The position numbers and the translations under genes are program-made. The notes beneath the pieces were generated by a model. It was not told the origin of the DNA. It saw only the letters and a program-made list of their open reading frames with translations, and made no database searches. From Meghimatium bilineatum (lineage: Eukaryota; Mollusca; Gastropoda; Stylommatophora; Philomycidae), in the NCBI GenBank assembly GCA_034231615.1, contig CM067298.1:27420483-27484482 (forward strand): a stretch of DNA of 64,000 bases. The letters are read 5' to 3'. Below, in pieces: positions 60,641 through 64,000 of the stretch. Position 1 is the stretch's first letter. Each line of letters opens with the position of its first letter.

Positions 60641-61406
60641 TGTAGCGTAACTGTTGCGCATCTGGCCGCCCTAGTTCTAGCTGGCGTAGTAATACAGCCG
60701 GAAAAAACGTCCGTCGATAAAAATAGTATTTGTTCGCGGAAGGTTTACCTAGTGCTCAAACTCTGAACAGGTTCAGGAATGCATCATAACACCAGTAAGG
60801 TCAGCCTGGTCGCGAACTAAGTTTAGGCGCGTTCTAACTCCATAGAGGCAGATAACTCGGGACAACCCGAGGGGTGGTAATTCTGTTAAAACTTAGGCAT
60901 GCAGCAACAACGCCAAAAATTAAACAACAAGACATAACAAACAACAAGTTAATACCAACAAATAAACAATAAATAATAAGTAAATTGAAAATAAACAATT
61001 TTAACCATAAAACGCAGAATTAAAATTTTAAAAACTCGAGTATTTTTTAAAAACACCTCAAGAAAACCACAGAAAAGATCAGTCAAGTGGTCCTTTTCTT
61101 AGAAGTAATACTTATTATATGTCTTTGCGCCAGATTATTCTTTATATATTTTTTGCGGCTGGAAAAAATATATCCCAAAACAACACGAAAACTCCAAAAA
61201 TAAACAAAATTAACCATAAAATTAAAATGTTAAAAACAACCTTTAAAAAAAAAAAAAAAAAAAAACACCTCAAGAAAACCCCAGAAAAGCTCCGCCAAGC
61301 CTTGTGTTCCTTGGAATTAATCCTTCTTTGTCATTGATGCCAGGTTTTTCCTTCTTTGTCATTTGATGCCAGGCAAAAGCTTCTCGTAAACCGCGCAGTA
61401 TACTAC

Positions 61407-61414
61407 TAATATAA
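61407..61414. repeat. Possible foldback target-site duplication, right
   Basis: taatataa, compared with caatataa at 51692-51699. Confidence 0.45.
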
Positions 61415-61855
61415 AAACGTTGTATTTAAGATTTACCTATGATAGAAATGACGATTTGCTATTATTATCATCAGACATTCAACTATGAAATCTCTAAAAA
61501 AAAATAAAAAAAATTAACCTTACGTGATTTTGCTCAAATTAAAATTTTAATTTCCGTTCTACAATTGTGCCAAATCATGTATGATGTGGCTTTCATAAGC
61601 AACTTCACTTGTGAAAACAATGTCAATACACGAGATGGTAGGCACCATAAATTTCACGAAAATACTATGCAATCAATGATGACGGCTTTGTATAATATCG
61701 TGCATTTCATTGGTTAGCACAGTTACAATTTCCATAAGAGCCAATAAATAATTGGATGAGATAATAACAATAAACAATTAAGACTCATTGACAAATAATA
61801 TTATAATTTTTACTGTAGACCATTCCAATTTTTGTACTTCAATCGAAGAAAAATG

Positions 61856-62035
61856 CTACCTAAAAAACGGCATTCGTAGCGACTGCTGCGATAAATCCGC
61901 TCAATATAGATAATTAATAATAAAAAATCTGTAACGTGGTTATGAAATGATGCACTCATGCAAAATATGAAGTCTATACACTCAGTAGTTACAGGGAAAA
62001 TGTAAATATCGGTTGACAACTATTTATGAACGCAC
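61856..62035 (-). repeat. Right terminal inverted repeat of mariner-like element
   Basis: Reverse complement of 49881-50062 at about 90% identity. Confidence 0.9.
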
Positions 62036-62038
62036 ATA

Positions 62039-62655
62039 GACTATGGATGGGGATGGAAATGTACATACTTCTGGAAGACGAAAAAAAGCACAGCAAAAGG
62101 GATATTATTCTGGAATCCACACAGATCCGAAGTTAGAAAAACCCTAGGATAATTTTTTTTAAACGGATATACTATGGATAGGAAGGACATGCAATGTCAT
62201 GTAGGCGGTAGGTAAAGAGAAATGATGGAAGACGTTTTTTGAAGACATTAACTTCCTAAAATGCATCTTAATTAGATATATGCAAGCTTAAAGATAGGTA
62301 TGTCTAAGAACAGTAGACTGCACAACAAATAGGAGAACAGATGTACACACAATTTACACAATAGTGTACGAGATAGCAAACATTGGCTAACCCGTCAACC
62401 ATATATCACACACGACGTGTCTTCACCAATAAACACTGGAATAATCATTGTTGATTAGAACATCATCTCAAACACTTTGAAGATATTTATGAAGCATCAC
62501 TGAATGCCTGAAAATGCCAGAGAATTATTGAGCGTGTCACTATTATTGTATTTTAACTCAGGTTCTACACGTTCTTTCAAACAAGTTCTTTGAAAATTAT
62601 CCAAGTATAGCAAAGATTGTTGGCTGTTATTTTATCTCTTGCTTTCGCGAAACAG
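62039..62655. other. Intron end, no feature recognised
   Basis: AT-rich sequence ending in the acceptor region ttttatctcttgctttcgcgaaacag. Confidence 0.4.
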
Positions 62656-62856
62656 GTACCAGTGTCGAAAAAACACAGCTCTGTTCATGGCAAAGGTAAA
62701 GAGGAACAACGAATGAGCTTTACAGAAACCAAAAGCACGAAGTCTCTAGACATAACTACCACGGCATCTAAAGAACAGGGCAAGCACAGTCAAAATGTCT
62801 TCTTGAGCACATCAACAACACTAGAACAAGAGGCAAGATCACATCATTTCTTTTAA
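62656..62856 (+). CDS. Probable terminal exon of the Lys/Ser-rich host protein
   Basis: Follows an acceptor with a pyrimidine-rich tract (gttattttatctcttgc, then gaaacag) and starts in phase 0, matching the phase-0 end of the exon at 38955-39224. Its 66 codons encode VPVSKKHSSVHGKGKEEQ, FTETKSTKSLDITTTASKEQ and finish RSHHFF before TAA. The same Lys/Ser/Thr-rich, low-complexity character supports membership in the host gene. AATAAA follows at 62979. The implied intron is 23.4 kb and includes the foldback element. An ATG at 62617 would also give a standalone frame, so a separate small gene is the alternative. A cryptic donor (gtaaag) lies near 62697. Confidence 0.5.
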   Translation, partial: VPVSKKHSSVHGKGKEEQRMSFTETKSTKSLDITTTASKEQGKHSQNVFLSTSTTLEQEARSHHFF

Positions 62857-62978
62857 CTCTCACATGCAAGCACTGAATTATGCTGCCCAGGTGATACACG
62901 ATTGTCCGATTGTATATCCTGCTGACTAAATTCTATCTACATCAGTACTTTAACAAACAAACAAAATTGAGGGCTTCC

Positions 62979-62984
62979 AATAAA
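62979..62984 (+). promoter_or_regulatory. Polyadenylation signal AATAAA
   Basis: AATAAA 123 bp after the stop codon of the putative terminal exon. AATAAA is common in AT-rich DNA, so support comes only from position. Confidence 0.4.
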
Positions 62985-63764
62985 TTACATAAAAAATTAG
63001 TTTCCAACAGTTTACCCCTTCCACACCGCATATCAGAAACTGTCAAGAAGTTAGTAAACAGCCTGCTTAATTATGCAAAAGACACAAAGAGTGCGTAAAG
63101 AATGCATGTTTTGATTCACATTTGTAGAAAATGTTCAAACTTAAACAATTTAATTAGTCTATACAAATCGTATTATTGAAGTCAACCTCCCTCCATTCTC
63201 CCTGCCAACAACTGTCAAACTTTTTCATAACCCCTCCCTCTCTACTAAATGTTGACATAATGTATGGATATTTACTTGTTGTGTTGGTGTTTTACAAGTT
63301 AGTCTTTTATCATGAAAGCACACGGGACATCGGTTTGTATATGCATAAATCGACTCATTACTGATAAATCTGATCTGTACGGGTTGCTGTTGTTACGTCA
63401 ATCGTGACAGAACAGTTTTATTGTACTGAATTCGTCACATGATCATCACATTTTATTCTAATTGGTCAATGAGCAGTAAATGGATTATGAGAGGGAGACA
63501 AATAAGCATAACATGTAATTTCATCACTACAACAAGAGCGTTATATTATTTCAGTCTTAGATTTTGTGGAAACGTTTACACTGGATCAGTATGAAAAGTG
63601 CTCGCATGAAAATCACTTCAATAGCCAGAGATCGCGATAAGTACACGATTAATCATTTAAACCAAGTCCTTAAATCTGTTTTCTAAATTTAAACATCAGA
63701 ACTAAATAATGCATATAACTGCGATAGATACTCAATTACTAACTTCTTGCAGTATTTTACATCG
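62985..63764. other. No feature recognised
   Basis: AT-rich; small frames without motifs. Confidence 0.4.
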
Positions 63765-64000
63765 CAGTATTTCACATTTTTGCAATAGTTCAGATCCGTG
63801 CAGTATTTCACATTTTTGCAATAGTTCAGATCCGTGCAGTATTTCACATTTTTGCAATAGTTCAGATCCGTGCAGTATTTCACATTTTTGCAATAGTTCA
63901 GATCCGTGCAGTATTTCACATTTTTGCAATAGTTCAGATCCGTGCAGTATTTCACATTTTTGCAATAGTTCAGATCCGTGCAGTATTTCACATTTTTGCA
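63765..64000. repeat. 36-bp minisatellite running off the window end
   Basis: Units of cagtatttcacatttttgca followed by atagttcagatccgtg, about 6.5 identical copies to the last base of the window. The minus-strand frames (KYCTDLNYCKNV and an overlapping one) are by-products of a period divisible by three. Confidence 0.97.

Larger units (their letters stand above)
51700..61406. mobile_element. 9.7-kb foldback (giant palindromic) element
   Basis: Both ends start gtag-atactgcgcggttta from the outside and continue as near-perfect inverted repeats. The outer blocks of about 750 bp (to about 52.48 and from about 60.64 kb) contain gcttttgcctggcatcaaat, a T/A tract and cgacggacgttttttccggc. Inside them, tandem arrays of about 216-bp units form the rest of both arms and meet at 55677-55699. 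No frame longer than about 70 codons and no transposase are present, so it is non-autonomous. It is inserted in the 5' region of the mariner-like transposon. Confidence 0.93.
49881..62035 (-). mobile_element. Tc1/mariner-like transposon, 12.2 kb with a nested insertion
   Basis: Left end 49881-50062 and right end 61856-62035 are about 90% identical inverted repeats (start gtgcgctcataaatagttgt versus gtgcgttcataaatagttgt). TA dinucleotides flank both sides, as in this superfamily. It encloses a minus-strand DDE transposase pseudogene next to the left end. Without the 9.7-kb foldback insertion at 51700-61406 the element would be about 2.45 kb. It lies in the second intron of the host gene. Confidence 0.85.

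Noticed and set aside
61119..61337. 72-aa frame inside the right foldback arm
   Set aside because: It is driven by an A-rich tract (poly-Lys), not conserved as an open frame in the left arm.
63689..63991. Minus-strand cysteine-rich repeat protein (KYCTDLNYCKNV)
   Set aside because: Produced by a 36-bp tandem repeat; a second overlapping frame is equally open, and no gene context exists.

Overview
The window is AT-rich animal nuclear DNA. Its transposon families and long introns suggest an arthropod, most likely an insect. It has no bacterial gene organisation, no operons, no rRNA or tRNA genes and no CRISPR array. Almost everything recognisable is mobile or tandemly repeated DNA in several nested layers. 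Three short open exons with good splice sites are the only likely host coding sequence. No part of this was checked against a database; family names rest on motifs read directly from the sequence.

Layout. 0-9 kb: decayed non-LTR retrotransposon fragments, a hairpin MITE, a TIR element (6.4-7.3 kb) and an inverted-repeat element (8.2-8.8 kb). 9.3-11.9 kb: a 5'-truncated RT/RNase H element with a perfect 12-bp target-site duplication (TSD). 12.1-15.4 kb: a related minus-strand element, internally deleted, whose endonuclease is split by a 1.33-kb SINE-like element with an 11-bp TSD. 18.1-21.9 kb: a second copy of the first family whose endonuclease half is inverted, the whole bounded by a 14-bp TSD (twin priming). 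24.0-24.5 kb: a 36-bp minisatellite directly before a host exon. 25.1-26.4 kb and 41.4-42.5 kb: two deletion derivatives of one hAT transposon, each with a perfect 8-bp TSD. 27.3-37.3 kb: a giant 21-bp minisatellite, split by a second copy of the 1.33-kb element. 43-48 kb: more non-LTR fragments, some nested. 49.9-62.0 kb: a Tc1/mariner-like transposon with about 180-bp inverted ends and a broken transposase, into which a 9.7-kb foldback palindrome is inserted. 63.8 kb to the end: another 36-bp minisatellite.

Host gene. Open stretches at 24486-24754, 38955-39224 and 62656-62856 on the plus strand share a Lys/Ser/Glu-rich composition. They have consensus splice sites, compatible phase-0 junctions, a stop codon and a downstream AATAAA. 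I read them as the last three visible exons of one gene for a disordered, probably nuclear protein. Its introns (about 14.2 and 23.4 kb) hold most of the repeats, including the giant minisatellite and the foldback element.

The most notable object is the foldback element. Two arms of about 4.0 and 5.7 kb are each built from a roughly 750-bp outer block plus roughly 216-bp tandem units in a five-unit higher-order repeat, meeting head to head across a 23-nt spacer. Variants found only next to the centre occur in both arms, so the arms were copied from one another.
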